From Aeromicrobium stalagmiti (GTDB taxonomy: Bacteria > Actinomycetota > Actinomycetes > Propionibacteriales > Nocardioidaceae), in NCBI RefSeq assembly GCF_013283745.1, contig NZ_JABSTZ010000003.1, positions 186,001-250,000 of the forward strand: 64,000 nucleotides of DNA, read 5' to 3'. The first letter of the stretch is position 1; every line of letters begins with the position of its first letter. The notes below the pieces were generated by a model that did no database searches, had not been told where the DNA came from, and saw only the letters and a program-made list of their open reading frames with translations. The translations under genes were made by a program, and so were the position numbers. This document shows, in pieces, positions 25,832 to 35,369 of the stretch.

Positions 25832-27499
25832 CTACGGCCGCTGCGTCTCCCACTCGATCGTCTCGCGGGAGACGTCGCGATCGCTGCGACGCAGCAGCCG
25901 GTCCGGCCCCTCCAGGCCCCGGTCGTAGGTGAGGTTGAGCGCCGGCACCCGGTCCTCGACCACGAACGATGCCCGGGTGAAGACCGGCTCCCCCGGCGTC
26001 CTCACCTGGGCGACACAACGGAAGTCGGCCGTGAGGTCGTCCGGGGTGATCGTGGTGTTGACGTAGCCCCGCAGGTTGTTCTGGAACTTCAGGTGCGGGT
26101 TCCACTGCAGCCACGGGTGCGCCGTGGCGGCGGAGTCCGCACCGTTGCCGCCCGACGTGATCGACGAGCACACGAGCTCGGTGCCGACCGAGCGGGTCGT
26201 CGGGTCGTCGTAGTCGAGCTTGAGCTCGCTGGCCCAGTGGGCGTGGACGTCGCCGGTGAGGACGACGGGGTTGCGCACCCCCGCGTCGACCCAGCCGCGG
26301 GTGATGCGGTCACGCGAGGCCGCATAGCCGTCCCACCCGTCCATCGACACCGTCTTGAGCGGTCCCTGGTCGCTGTCGCGCTGCGCGAAGAACACCTGCT
26401 GGCCCAGCACGTCCCAGCGGGCGCGCGAACGGTTGAAGCCGTCGAGCAGCCAGTCCTCCTGCGCCTGCCCCGTGATCGAGCGCTTCGGGTCGATCGCGGC
26501 CGGGCAGTCGGTCTTGTACCCGTCACCGCAGCCCTGGTCGTCGCGGAACTGGCGGGTGTCGAGCATGTGGAACGTGGCGAGCCGTCCCCAGTGCAGCCGG
26601 CGGTAGAGCTGCATGCTGGCGCCGCGCGGCACCGACGTCCGGCGCAGCGGCATGTTCTCGTAGTAGGCCCGGAACGCCGCCTTCCTGCGCGTGACGAAGC
26701 CAGGCGTCTCCGCGGGCTTCTCGGGGATGTCCGCCGCCCAGTTGTTGTCGACCTCGTGGTCGTCGAACACGACCGCCCAGGCCGTGGCGGCGTGCGCCTC
26801 CTGCAGGTCGGGGTCGAGCTTGTACTGCGCGTGCCGCTGGCGGTACGACTCGAGGGTCGTCGTCTCGGGCCCGTCGTGGTCGCGGACGTTGCCGCCGGGC
26901 GCCACGTAGGCGTTGGCGGTGTACTCGTACTGGTAGTCGCCCAGGTGGAGCACCAGGTCGGGCCGGTCCTCGGCCAGGCGACGGTAGGCGGTGAAGAGAC
27001 CGTGCTCGTACTGCGAGCAGGACACGAACGACATCGCGAGCGCGGCCGGCATCGCGTCACGGCGCGGCGCGGTCACGGCGCGCCCCGAGCGGGACAGGTG
27101 GGGCCCGGCGGCGAAGCGGTACCAGTACTCACGGCCCGGCTGCAGCCCGTCGACCTCGACATGGATCGCGTGGCCGAGCTCGCGCGTCGTGATGCTGACA
27201 CCGCGGCGGACCACCCGGCGGAACCGCTCGTCGGTCGCGACCTGCCAGCTGACCGGGATCCGCAGGTTCGGCATGCCTCCGAGGCCGTCGTCGGCGAGGG
27301 GGTCGACCGCCAGGCGGGTCCAGATCACGAACCCGTCGGGCTCGGGGTCACCGGCAGCGACGCCGAGCGTGAACGGGTCACGCGGCAGCTTGAGCGCGTG
27401 GACGCGGGCGTCCGCGGCCCCGCTCGCGATCACAGGTGTCATGGCGCCGGCCCCGATGGCCGCGCCGTACGTCAGGAAGTCTCGTCGTGTGGTGGGCAT
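25832..27499 (-). CDS. phoD: PhoD-type alkaline phosphatase, Tat-exported
   Basis: A 555-residue secreted metallophosphoesterase that releases phosphate from mono- and diesters. The N-terminus TTRRDFLTYGAA is a twin-arginine signal. A PhoD N-terminal domain (TLGVAAGDPEPDGFVIWTRL) precedes the metal centre: HLGDYQYEY, FDDHEVDNNWA and GDVHAHWASEL. The family binds Ca2+/Fe3+ and acts outside the cell. The ATG at 27499 is chosen because it gives the Tat signal; an in-frame start 33 codons upstream adds nothing typical. No Pho box was recognised. Confidence 0.93.
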   Translation of the reverse strand: MPTTRRDFLTYGAAIGAGAMTPVIASGAADARVHALKLPRDPFTLGVAAGDPEPDGFVIWTRLAVDPLADDGLGGMPNLRIPVSWQVATDERFRRVVRRGVSITTRELGHAIHVEVDGLQPGREYWYRFAAGPHLSRSGRAVTAPRRDAMPAALAMSFVSCSQYEHGLFTAYRRLAEDRPDLVLHLGDYQYEYTANAYVAPGGNVRDHDGPETTTLESYRQRHAQYKLDPDLQEAHAATAWAVVFDDHEVDNNWAADIPEKPAETPGFVTRRKAAFRAYYENMPLRRTSVPRGASMQLYRRLHWGRLATFHMLDTRQFRDDQGCGDGYKTDCPAAIDPKRSITGQAQEDWLLDGFNRSRARWDVLGQQVFFAQRDSDQGPLKTVSMDGWDGYAASRDRITRGWVDAGVRNPVVLTGDVHAHWASELKLDYDDPTTRSVGTELVCSSITSGGNGADSAATAHPWLQWNPHLKFQNNLRGYVNTTITPDDLTADFRCVAQVRTPGEPVFTRASFVVEDRVPALNLTYDRGLEGPDRLLRRSDRDVSRETIEWETQRP

Positions 27500-27614
27500 G
27501 CTCCAGTCCTCCTCGCCGGCGGTGAACGCCCGGCGTCGGGCGCGCGGACGCTCGACACCGATCCGCGGAAGGGATGGCGAACTCGCCACGGTCGACACCA
27601 GGGTCTGCTGGCCC

Positions 27615-27640
27615 TTGACTTAATTCAGGTGTCGTACTAA
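27615..27640 (+). promoter_or_regulatory. Possible xylB promoter/operator region
   Basis: TTGACT (27615-27620) and TACTAA (27635-27640) lie just upstream of xylB, with TACTAA 9 nt before the ATG. The 14-nt spacing is short, so the exact -10 is uncertain. ACTTAATTCAGGT between them is partly symmetric and could bind a ROK repressor. Confidence 0.35.
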
Positions 27641-27649
27641 AACAGGGGA

Positions 27650-29035
27650 ATGGCATCTGACCTCGTCCTCGGCGTGGACTCGTCGACCCAGTCGACCAAG
27701 GCCGTCCTCGTCGACGCCGGCACCGGCGAGGTCGTGGCGCACCAGTCAGCGCCTCACCCTCCGGGCACCTCGGTCGACCCGCGGGCGTGGCTCGACGCGT
27801 TCGACCGCGCCACCGACGGCCTGCTCCCCCGCGCGTCCGCCCTCGCGGTCGGCGGCCAGCAGCACGGCATGGTCGCGCTCGACGCCTCGGGCGAGCCCGT
27901 CCACGACGCGATCCTCTGGAACGACACCCGCTCGAGCCACGAGGCCCGCGACCTGATCGCCGAGCTGGGCGGCCCCGCCGCCTGTGCCGAGGCCGTGGGC
28001 AGCGTGCTCGTCGCCTCGTTCACCTCGACCAAGCTGCGCTGGCTGCGCGACCACGAGCCCGAGGCCGCGGCGCGCGTCCACGAGGTGCTGCTCCCCCACG
28101 ACTACCTCTCGCGCCACGTCACGGGCGGCGAGGCCTTCACCGATCGCGGCGACGCGTCCGGCACCGGCTACTTCTCGACCGCAGACGACGACTGGCGCCC
28201 CGACCTCGCCGAGGCGGCGATCGGGCACGCCGTGTCGCTGCCCCGCATCGTCGGCCCGGCAGAGGTCGCCGCGCGCACGTCGACGGGCCTGGTCGTCGCT
28301 GCCGGCACGGGCGACAACATGGCTGCCGCGCTCGCCCTCGACGTGCAGCCCGGTGACGTCGTCGTCTCGATCGGGACGTCCGGTGTCGCCTCGTCGATCA
28401 GCGCGACCCGCATCGCCGACGGCACCGGGACGGTCACCGGGTTCGCCGACGCCACCGGCCGGTTCCTGCCCATGGCCACGACCATGAACGCCGCGCGCAT
28501 CCTCGACCTGCAGTGCGCCCTGCTCGGCGTCGACCACGACGAGCTCGGCCGGCTCGCGCTCCAGGCCCCGCCCGGGGCCAACGGACTGACGTTGCTGCCC
28601 TACTACGCCGGCGAGCGCACGCCCAACCGTCCCGACGCCACGGGCACCTGGGCCGGCCTGACGTCGTCCACGACCCGCGAGGACCTCGCCCGCGCCGCGT
28701 TCGAGGCGCTGCTGTGCTCGCTCGCCGACGCCGTCGACCTGCTCGTGGGCCTGACCGGCGACCCGGTCGAGCGGATCCTCATGGTGGGCGGCGCGGCGAG
28801 CAACCCCGCCGTCCACGCCCTCGCGCCGGCCATCCTCGGCGCCCCCGTGACCGTGCCGGCACCGGGCGAGTACGTCGCCCTCGGCGCGGCCCGCCAGGCC
28901 GCCTGGGCCCTCTCCGGCAGCGCCACACCCCCGACCTGGGCCGCGACGGACGCCGCGACCCACACCGCTGAACCGACCCCTCTCGTGCGTGAGGCCTACG
29001 CACGGCTGCGCGACCGAACGTCCGACTGGACCTGA
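27650..29035 (+). CDS. xylB: Xylulokinase
   Basis: A 461-residue FGGY-family kinase that makes D-xylulose 5-phosphate for the pentose phosphate pathway. Visible: the phosphate-binding [15 protein letters not shown] opening, the substrate loop [18 protein letters not shown], and the C-terminal ATP-binding [12 protein letters not shown]. The adjacent xylA supports assignment as a xylulokinase and not another FGGY kinase. It heads a plus-strand operon xylB-xylA-ROK regulator. Confidence 0.94.
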   Translation: MASDLVLGVDSSTQSTKAVLVDAGTGEVVAHQSAPHPPGTSVDPRAWLDAFDRATDGLLPRASALAVGGQQHGMVALDASGEPVHDAILWNDTRSSHEARDLIAELGGPAACAEAVGSVLVASFTSTKLRWLRDHEPEAAARVHEVLLPHDYLSRHVTGGEAFTDRGDASGTGYFSTADDDWRPDLAEAAIGHAVSLPRIVGPAEVAARTSTGLVVAAGTGDNMAAALALDVQPGDVVVSIGTSGVASSISATRIADGTGTVTGFADATGRFLPMATTMNAARILDLQCALLGVDHDELGRLALQAPPGANGLTLLPYYAGERTPNRPDATGTWAGLTSSTTREDLARAAFEALLCSLADAVDLLVGLTGDPVERILMVGGAASNPAVHALAPAILGAPVTVPAPGEYVALGAARQAAWALSGSATPPTWAATDAATHTAEPTPLVREAYARLRDRTSDWT

Positions 29036-29073
29036 CGCCCGACCCGATCCGACCCACCACAGACAGGCAGCTC

Positions 29074-30234
29074 ATGACCATCCCCACCCCGGCACCGTCC
29101 GACAAGTTCTCCTTCGGCCTCTGGACCGTCGCCTACCCGGGCCGCGACCCGTTCGGCGAGGCGACCCGCGCCGACATGGACCCGATCTACGCGCTCGAGA
29201 ACCTCGCCCGCATCGGCGCCTACGGCGTCAACTTCCACGACGACGACCTCATCCCCTTCGGCTCCAGCGACGCCGACCGTGACGCGATCATCGAGCGCTG
29301 GAAGAAGGGCCTCGCCGACACCGGCCTGGTCGTCACCACCGCGACGACCAACCTCTTCACGCACCCCGTGTTCAAGGACGGCGGCTTCACCTCCAACGAC
29401 CGCGAGGTGCGCCGCTTCGCGATCCGCAAGGTCATGCGCAACATCGACCTCGCCGCCGAGCTCGGCGCCAAGGTCTATGTCTGCTGGGGCGGGCGCGAGG
29501 GTGCCGAGTCGGGAGCCGCGAAGGACGTCGCCGCCGCGCTCGACCGCTACCGCGAGGCGTTCAACGTCCTCGGCGAGTTCGTGCACGACAAGGGCTACGA
29601 CATGAAGTTCGCGATCGAGCCCAAGCCCAACGAGCCCCGCGGCGACATCCTGCTGCCGACGATCGGTCACGCGCTCGCGTTCATCGAGACGCTCGACCGC
29701 TCCGAGAACGTGGGCGTCAACCCCGAGATCGGCCACGAGGAGATGGCCGGCCTCAACGCCGCCCACGGCTACGCGCAGGCGCTGTGGCAGGGCAAGCTGT
29801 TCCACATCGACCTCAACGGCCAGAGCGGCCCCCGCTACGACCAGGACTTCCGCTTCGGCGCCGGCAACGTGCGCGGCGCGTTCTGGGTCGTCGACACGAT
29901 CCTGGCCGGTGGCTACGACGGGCCGGTGCACTTCGACTTCAAGACCCCTCGCACCGAGGACGACAAGGGAGTCTGGGAGTCGGCCGCCGGCTGCATGACC
30001 AACTACCTGATCCTGCGCGACAAGGTCCAGGCGTTCCGCGCCGATCCCGAGGTGCAGGCCGCGCTCGAGGCCGCCAAGCTGCCCGAGCTCGCCGTCCCGA
30101 CGCTCGCCGAGGGCGAGGGCTGGGCCGAGCTGGAGAAGGCTCCGCTCAGCGACCCCGACGAGCTCGCCGTCCGCGGTGCCGCGTTCGAGCACCTCGACCA
30201 GCTCGCCCTCGAGCACCTCTACGGGGTGCGCTGA
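29074..30234 (+). CDS. xylA: Xylose isomerase
   Basis: A 386-residue class I xylose isomerase, the short type common in actinobacteria, converting D-xylose to D-xylulose. Catalytic and metal residues are visible: the catalytic His in [19 protein letters not shown], the metal-binding [20 protein letters not shown] and the final HFDFKTPR. It forms a tetrameric TIM barrel needing Mg2+ or Mn2+. It lies 38 nt after xylB and is followed after 2 nt by the ROK regulator. Confidence 0.97.
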   Translation: MTIPTPAPSDKFSFGLWTVAYPGRDPFGEATRADMDPIYALENLARIGAYGVNFHDDDLIPFGSSDADRDAIIERWKKGLADTGLVVTTATTNLFTHPVFKDGGFTSNDREVRRFAIRKVMRNIDLAAELGAKVYVCWGGREGAESGAAKDVAAALDRYREAFNVLGEFVHDKGYDMKFAIEPKPNEPRGDILLPTIGHALAFIETLDRSENVGVNPEIGHEEMAGLNAAHGYAQALWQGKLFHIDLNGQSGPRYDQDFRFGAGNVRGAFWVVDTILAGGYDGPVHFDFKTPRTEDDKGVWESAAGCMTNYLILRDKVQAFRADPEVQAALEAAKLPELAVPTLAEGEGWAELEKAPLSDPDELAVRGAAFEHLDQLALEHLYGVR

Positions 30235-30236
30235 GC

Positions 30237-31436
30237 GTGGCCCTGACCGGCTCGCCGGCCGGCACCGAGCACCTCCGGCGTCAGAACACGGGCCTCGTGC
30301 TGCGCTCGCTGCGGGTGGACGGTCCGGCCACCCGCACCGAGCTCGCGCGCCGCACGGGGCTGGCGAAGGCCACGGTCGGGAGCATCGTCGGCGAGCTGGA
30401 GTCAGGCGGCGCCGTGACCGAGAACGGCACCGCGTCGACGACGACGGTGCCGTCCGGCCGCGGCCGCCCCGGCAAGCCGGTCACGCTGACCGGTGAGGCG
30501 ATCCTCGGGCTCGGGCTCGAGGTCAACGTCGACTACGTCGCCGCCGTGGCGATCGACCTGTCCGGTCGGGTCAAGGTCGTGGAGACCCGACCGGTCGCCA
30601 CCGCCGGTCGGCCGCCGAGCGCCACGGAGCTCGTCGAGCTCGCGACGGACGTGCGGTCGTCGCTGATCGCGAGCGGTCACACTGTCGTCCGCGCGACCGT
30701 CGCCGTGCCCGGGCTCGTCGCCCACGACAACCGCACCGTCTCGTGGGCGCCCAACCTCGGGTGGAACGGTCGCGAGCTCGCGGCAGAGCTCGAGCACGCC
30801 TTCGCCGGCGGCTGCCCGACCACCATCGACAACGACGCGAACTGCGCGGCACTCGCCGAGGCCTCCCACGGCGTCGCGGTCGACGTCGAGGACTCGCTCT
30901 ACCTGACCGGCACGATCGGCATCGGTGCCGGGATCGTCCAGCGCGGCACCCTGCTGCGCGGCGGCGCCGGGTTCGCGGGCGAGGTCGGCCACATGCCGAT
31001 CGGTGACCCCACCGCCACCTGCGGCTGCGGCCGGCTCGGCTGCTGGGAGGCGAGCATCGGCCTGCGAGCCATGCTGACGGCCGTCGGCATGGACGAGCAG
31101 GCGACTCCCCTGCAGACGGCGACCGCGGTGGCCGACCGCGCTGCGTCCGACGACTCCGTCCGCACGGCGCTCGCCGCGCTGGGCGGGCACCTGGGCCGCG
31201 GCATCGCGACCCTCGCGGCGGTGCTCGACCCGTCGGCGATCGTTCTCGGCGGCTACTTCGTGCCGCTCGGCGAGCACGTCGTCCCCGCCGCCCAGCAGGT
31301 GCTGGCGGAGCGACTGCCCTCCGCCGACATCCACCTGCCGGAGATCAGGCTCAGCACGCTGGGCATCCACGCCGCGGCACTCGGCGCCGCTGAGCACGCC
31401 CTGGCGGACGTGTTCACCGGCGCCGTGCCGCTGTAG
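30237..31436 (+). CDS. ROK family transcriptional regulator (XylR-like)
   Basis: A 399-residue repressor. An N-terminal winged HTH (residues about 10-70, TRTELARRTGLAKATVGSIVGELE) is followed by a ROK sugar-kinase-like domain. That domain carries the zinc motif CGCGRLGCWE and the DNDANCAALAE and GTIGIGAGIV segments. ROK repressors of this layout bind operators until a sugar, here most likely xylose, is bound. The GTG start gives MALTGSPAGTEHLRR 2 nt after the xylA stop. A second ROK gene sits with the transporter, so the two may divide the operators. Confidence 0.9.
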   Translation: MALTGSPAGTEHLRRQNTGLVLRSLRVDGPATRTELARRTGLAKATVGSIVGELESGGAVTENGTASTTTVPSGRGRPGKPVTLTGEAILGLGLEVNVDYVAAVAIDLSGRVKVVETRPVATAGRPPSATELVELATDVRSSLIASGHTVVRATVAVPGLVAHDNRTVSWAPNLGWNGRELAAELEHAFAGGCPTTIDNDANCAALAEASHGVAVDVEDSLYLTGTIGIGAGIVQRGTLLRGGAGFAGEVGHMPIGDPTATCGCGRLGCWEASIGLRAMLTAVGMDEQATPLQTATAVADRAASDDSVRTALAALGGHLGRGIATLAAVLDPSAIVLGGYFVPLGEHVVPAAQQVLAERLPSADIHLPEIRLSTLGIHAAALGAAEHALADVFTGAVPL

Positions 31437-31454
31437 GCCCGACCACGCCCTGCG

Positions 31455-32087
31455 TCAGACGCGCGCGGCCCGGTCGACCCGGTGGTGATAACGGTGGCCG
31501 ACCAGGCCACCGAGGATCGCGGCGACGAGCGTCACGGCCACCACGGCGATGCCTGCGACGATCGCCCCGCCGGTGATCTCGTCGGTCGACAGCGGGATGC
31601 GCGGGAGGTCGACACGGTCCAGCACGTCGTACTCGTCGCCGAAGACGGCGCCCAGGACGATCGCGACGACCGTCACGAGCAGGCCCAGGACCCACACGCC
31701 GACACCCTGGCGGGCACCGTCGAACCGCGACATCCGGCCGGCGACGTAGCCACCCGCGTAGTAGGACAGCGCGAGCACGACCAGCAGGACTATCGCGGTC
31801 GAGAGGCCGATCGTGCCGGCCGCTCGCTCCGCGTCGGACCACGTGACCTCGATCGAGGAGTTGGCCCCGGCGAGGATCGCACCGACGATCCCCGTCAGCA
31901 GCACCGCGACGCCGATCGCGACGATCCAGCCGAAGAACGCCGCACCCAGGTTGAGGCCGCCGAACTTCTCGTGGGCACGCTTCTCCTGGACGCGGTCGTC
32001 CTCGACGACCGGCTCGTCGCGACGGTCCGCCGGGCGAGCGACGTGATGGGGCTCCTGCGGGCCGTGCTGGGGGTCGACGGTCGTCAT
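31455..32087 (-). CDS. Membrane protein with four predicted helices
   Basis: A 210-residue protein. A charged, His/Pro-rich cytoplasmic N-terminus of about 45 residues (DPQHGPQEPHHVARPADRR) is followed by hydrophobic segments at about 46-72, 90-112, 128-150 and 170-195, ending HRYHHRVDRAARV. Gly-rich helices (GLNLGAAFFGWIVAIGV) suggest close packing. No family is assigned, though small TIGR-like actinobacterial membrane proteins share the plan. ATG with AAGGAG 6 nt upstream. It is convergent with the ROK regulator. Confidence 0.7.
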   Translation of the reverse strand: MTTVDPQHGPQEPHHVARPADRRDEPVVEDDRVQEKRAHEKFGGLNLGAAFFGWIVAIGVAVLLTGIVGAILAGANSSIEVTWSDAERAAGTIGLSTAIVLLVVLALSYYAGGYVAGRMSRFDGARQGVGVWVLGLLVTVVAIVLGAVFGDEYDVLDRVDLPRIPLSTDEITGGAIVAGIAVVAVTLVAAILGGLVGHRYHHRVDRAARV

Positions 32088-32179
32088 GTGCTGCTCCTTC
32101 GGTCTGACGGCCGATCCGGCCGTCGTACAGACCTACCCGGCACGGTCGATCGTCAAACATCGCCGCGACGCGACGCTGC

Positions 32180-33775
32180 TCAGCGAGGTGCCGCTCCGAC
32201 CCGGAGGACGAGCAGCGCCACGTCGTCGTCGACGTTGGACGGCATCTGCTCCAGCAGCAGGTCGCAGACTTCCTCGGCATCGAGGTCGTGGCGGCCGGCG
32301 AGCAGGTGCTCGAGCCACGCGAACCCGTCGTCGAGGACGTGTCCGCGGCGCTCGATCAGGCCGTCGGTGTAGAGCACGACCGTCGAGCCCTCGACGACCG
32401 GTGCGCTGTGGTCGCAGCGCTCGGGCGCCATCAGCCCCAGCAGGAGGTCGGGCTTGCTGTGCAGGAGCTGCGCCGAGCCGTCAGGAGTGATCATGACCGG
32501 CGGCGGGTGGCCGGCGTTGGACCAGTGCAGCGTGCGAGCACCCCGCTCGTCCCCCTGGTCGACGTGCGCGACGACCGCAGTTGCGAGGACGTCGATCTCA
32601 AGCCCTTCCAGCGCCTCCTCCAGCGAGGTGAGCACCCGTGCCGGGGACTGCCGTGCCGTCATCGCCACGCCTCGCATCACGTTGCGCACCTGCGCCATGC
32701 TCGCCGCTGCCTCGCGGTCGTGGCCGGTGATGTCGCCGATGACGACCGCCAGGTCTCCGTCGGGCAGCAGGAAGGCGTCGTACCAGTCACCGCCGACCTG
32801 CGCCTCGCTGGCGGCAGGGACGTAGCGGACGGCCACCTGCAGGTCGTCACGCTGGGCCGGCCGGCTCAGCAGGCTGCGCTGCAGCGTCTCGGAGAGCTGG
32901 CGCTCCAGCTCTCGGTGCGCGCGCTCGGCCTGCTCGGCCCTGGCCCGGTCGATCGCGCGTCCGACCATCGACGCCGCGACCCGGATGACGTCACGCAGGT
33001 CGTCGTCGACGCGCACTCCGGAGCTGAGCCGCACGACCAGCATCGACGGCTCGGAGCCTGAGGTCGACTCGGTCACCGCCCACGCGACGCGCTCGCCGTC
33101 ATCGAGCTCGTCGACGACCACCTCGGTCTCGCCGAGGGGCTTCGGAGCGGCCGGAAGGTCCGGCCGCGACTGACCGATGTCGGCCGACACGAAGTCGTCG
33201 CCGTACGTGGACAGCACAGCCAGGGCGCGCTCGCGCACCCGATCCGGGTCGACGACGCCCGCCAGCGACTCCGAGAGCCTGGCCAGCATCTCCACCCGGC
33301 GCCTGCCCTGGACGACCGTCGTCGTCTCGGTCACGATGTCGATGACGCCCTCGACCTGCCCGTCGGACCCGCGGACGGCCGAGTAGCAGAACGTGAAGTA
33401 GCAATCCTCCAGGAAGCCGTGCCGGCGCAGCGGGACCAGGGCGTCCACGACCATCGTGGCCTCGCCGGTGGTCGCGACCCCTTGCATCAGCGGCCCGATC
33501 TGCGGCCATGCCTCGGCGAAGGTGTCGCGTGCGGTCGAGCCCAGCGCCGCAGGGTGCTTGTCGCCGATCATCGGCACGTAGGCGTCGTTGTAGAGCAGCA
33601 CGAACTCGTCACCCCACAGCAGGGTCATCGGGAACTTGCTGTGCAGCATCAGGTCGACCGCGTTGCGCAGTGCCGGGCTCCACTGGTCCATCGGCCCCAA
33701 GGTCGTCGAGTCCCAGTCGACGGCGTCGAGGTGGGGTCGCAGGTCGCCGGCGGCAGAGAACAGGTCGCGGTTCAC
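32180..33775 (-). CDS. PAS-PP2C (SpoIIE-type) serine phosphatase
   Basis: A 531-residue cytoplasmic signalling protein. An N-terminal PAS-like domain (residues about 20-150, KFPMTLLWGDEFVLLYNDAY) is followed by a GAF-like region (about 160-280) and a short coiled coil (RAEQAERAHRELERQLSETLQ). A PP2C/RsbU catalytic domain follows from about 310, with GGDWYDAFLL, GDITGHD, SNAGHPPP and a closing DDVALLVLRV. Such enzymes dephosphorylate anti-anti-sigma factors in stress control. TAGAAT (33782-33787) is 6 nt before the GTG, so it is probably leaderless. The nearby sigma factor is a possible but unproven target. Confidence 0.92.
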   Translation of the reverse strand: MNRDLFSAAGDLRPHLDAVDWDSTTLGPMDQWSPALRNAVDLMLHSKFPMTLLWGDEFVLLYNDAYVPMIGDKHPAALGSTARDTFAEAWPQIGPLMQGVATTGEATMVVDALVPLRRHGFLEDCYFTFCYSAVRGSDGQVEGVIDIVTETTTVVQGRRRVEMLARLSESLAGVVDPDRVRERALAVLSTYGDDFVSADIGQSRPDLPAAPKPLGETEVVVDELDDGERVAWAVTESTSGSEPSMLVVRLSSGVRVDDDLRDVIRVAASMVGRAIDRARAEQAERAHRELERQLSETLQRSLLSRPAQRDDLQVAVRYVPAASEAQVGGDWYDAFLLPDGDLAVVIGDITGHDREAAASMAQVRNVMRGVAMTARQSPARVLTSLEEALEGLEIDVLATAVVAHVDQGDERGARTLHWSNAGHPPPVMITPDGSAQLLHSKPDLLLGLMAPERCDHSAPVVEGSTVVLYTDGLIERRGHVLDDGFAWLEHLLAGRHDLDAEEVCDLLLEQMPSNVDDDVALLVLRVGAAPR

Positions 33776-33781
33776 GGACAG

Positions 33782-33787
33782 ATTCTA
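33782..33787 (-). promoter_or_regulatory. Putative -10 element of a leaderless promoter
   Basis: TAGAAT, close to consensus TATAAT, ends 6 nt before the GTG of the PP2C gene. Confidence 0.6.
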
Positions 33788-33818
33788 CGGAACCCGGGGC
33801 TCAGGGCGTTGCCGAAGG

Positions 33819-34676
33819 TCACTCCCACTCCCACCGCGCACCGAGCGTGCCCGGACCGAACGCCAGCTGGCGGTAGTGCAGACCGGTCGACCCGGCGAGC
33901 TCGACCGACCAGTCGTGCCGCAGACCACCCTCCTCGAACCACACCCACGCCCGAGCCGGACGACAGGCAGGGTCGAACCGGATCCACACCATGGCCTCCT
34001 CGAGCCGCTGCTCCGCGACGATCCCGTACTCGGTCTCGAGATCGAGCACACCGTCGGCAGCGACCTCGTACTCCGTGACCGCCGACTCGCCCGCCATCAG
34101 CGGACGCTCGAACTGCAGGCGCGTTGCGGTGATACCTCGCTCGACGTCGCGCACCTCGCCGATCGAGCACCCCGAGACGGCTCGCAGGACGGCATCGTTG
34201 GACTCGGTGCCCTGATCGGGACCCACGAAGATCGTGACGCCGTCGACACCCGCACGACGGGCGACGAACACCTGGGTGACACGCGCCCGGGTGATCTGCC
34301 GCTGGTCGCCGACGTCGGCGACCAGGTGGAACAGCACACGATCGACGTCGTCCTCCCCCACCAGACCCTCGAGCAGCGGCTTGCCCGCAAGTCGATCGAA
34401 CGCCGACGGGCCGGGCCCGCGTCGTGACCCGGCGATCCGGGCGCTCAGCGTCCCTCCGGACAGTCCGAGCAGCCGCTCGAGCTCGGGGACCGCATCGAGC
34501 GAGCGGCGGCGCTGGGGCTCCCGCGACCCCGCCCGCCAGTAGGACAGCGAGGCCAGCGACACCGGATGGCCCAGCGCGGCGAGGTCGTCGCGCACCTGGG
34601 TCAGTGACATGCCGCGCGTCAGCATCGCCGCGTCGAGGGTCTCGGCGAAGGTCGCGTCCGCGTCCGTCCTGGTCAT
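33819..34676 (-). CDS. XRE-like helix-turn-helix protein with uncharacterised C-terminal domain
   Basis: A 285-residue protein. Residues about 8-75 resemble an XRE/Cro-type HTH: LTQVRDDLAALG, then the recognition-like SLASLSYWRAGSREP. The remaining 210 residues are a beta-rich domain with acidic segments (VERGITATRLQFERPL, EYEVAADGVLDLETEYG) that I do not recognise. It is divergent from the sigma-factor gene. A perfect 11-bp palindrome lies in the 107-nt spacer, so it may autoregulate and control the sigma factor. CAGAAT 6 nt before the ATG is a near-consensus leaderless -10. Confidence 0.8.
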   Translation of the reverse strand: MTRTDADATFAETLDAAMLTRGMSLTQVRDDLAALGHPVSLASLSYWRAGSREPQRRRSLDAVPELERLLGLSGGTLSARIAGSRRGPGPSAFDRLAGKPLLEGLVGEDDVDRVLFHLVADVGDQRQITRARVTQVFVARRAGVDGVTIFVGPDQGTESNDAVLRAVSGCSIGEVRDVERGITATRLQFERPLMAGESAVTEYEVAADGVLDLETEYGIVAEQRLEEAMVWIRFDPACRPARAWVWFEEGGLRHDWSVELAGSTGLHYRQLAFGPGTLGARWEWE

Positions 34677-34695
34677 GACGACATTCTGCCGCTCC

Positions 34696-34726
34696 CCTTC
34701 ACTTGGCGACAGGCCCCAAGTGAAGG
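34696..34726. promoter_or_regulatory. Perfect 11-bp palindrome between HTH and sigma-factor genes
   Basis: CCTTCACTTGG (34696-34706) and CCAAGTGAAGG (34716-34726) flank a 9-bp spacer. The right arm lies just upstream of TAGCCT (34735-34740), a -10 candidate for the sigma gene. The left arm is 20 nt from the HTH start. The site could therefore control both directions. Confidence 0.65.
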
Positions 34727-34783
34727 CCGCGCACCTAGCCTCATCACACTCCCCCGACGGAGCCACCCACACCAGGAGGCACC

Positions 34784-35350
34784 ATGCCGCACACGCTCGA
34801 GGCCCACATCGACACCGACGTCGACACCGACGAGGTGCTCGTGGAGCGCGCACGGCAGGGCGACGAGACCGCCTTCGCGGAGATCTTCCGTCGCCACGAG
34901 TCCATGGCCACCCGTGTCGCCCGCCGCATGGCACCGCGGGACGAGGTCGACGACGTGGTGGGCGAGGCATTCACCTCGATGCTCCACCAGGTCCGCCGAG
35001 GACGCGGCCCGCGCGAGCACGTCCGTGCCTATCTCCTGGCCTGTGTCCGCAACGAGGCGATGCGCAGGCGTCGGATGCAGGTCCACACCCAGGTCACGGA
35101 CGACCTCGGCGTCCTGGACCGGGGTGTGCCCTTTGCCCACGGCGTCATGGACCCTGTCGAGCGAGCACCGCTGGCCCTCGCCCTGAGCGCGTTGAGCCTG
35201 CGCCAGCAGGACGTGCTGTGGGCCATGGAGGTGGAGGGATACCGCCCGAGCGACCTCGCGCCGCGCCTCGGCGTGGCTCCCAACACCGTCTCCGCGATCG
35301 CCTACCGGGCCCGTCGCGCGCTCAGGTCGGCGTACCAGGAGCCTCGCTGA
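34784..35350 (+). CDS. Sigma-70 family (ECF-like) RNA polymerase sigma factor
   Basis: A 188-residue sigma factor. Region 2 spans about residues 20-88 (RARQGDETAFAEIFRRH, EVDDVVGEAFTSMLHQV) and region 4 about 125-182 (LSLRQQDVLWAMEVEGY, then LAPRLGVAPNTVSAIAYRARRAL). It lacks regions 1 and 3, so it is ECF-sized. No membrane anti-sigma gene adjoins; the divergent HTH protein is the only partner in sight. ATG with AGGAGG upstream, so this message has a leader, unlike its neighbours. Confidence 0.9.
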   Translation: MPHTLEAHIDTDVDTDEVLVERARQGDETAFAEIFRRHESMATRVARRMAPRDEVDDVVGEAFTSMLHQVRRGRGPREHVRAYLLACVRNEAMRRRRMQVHTQVTDDLGVLDRGVPFAHGVMDPVERAPLALALSALSLRQQDVLWAMEVEGYRPSDLAPRLGVAPNTVSAIAYRARRALRSAYQEPR

Positions 35351-35369
35351 ACACCGCTGATCGGCGTGC

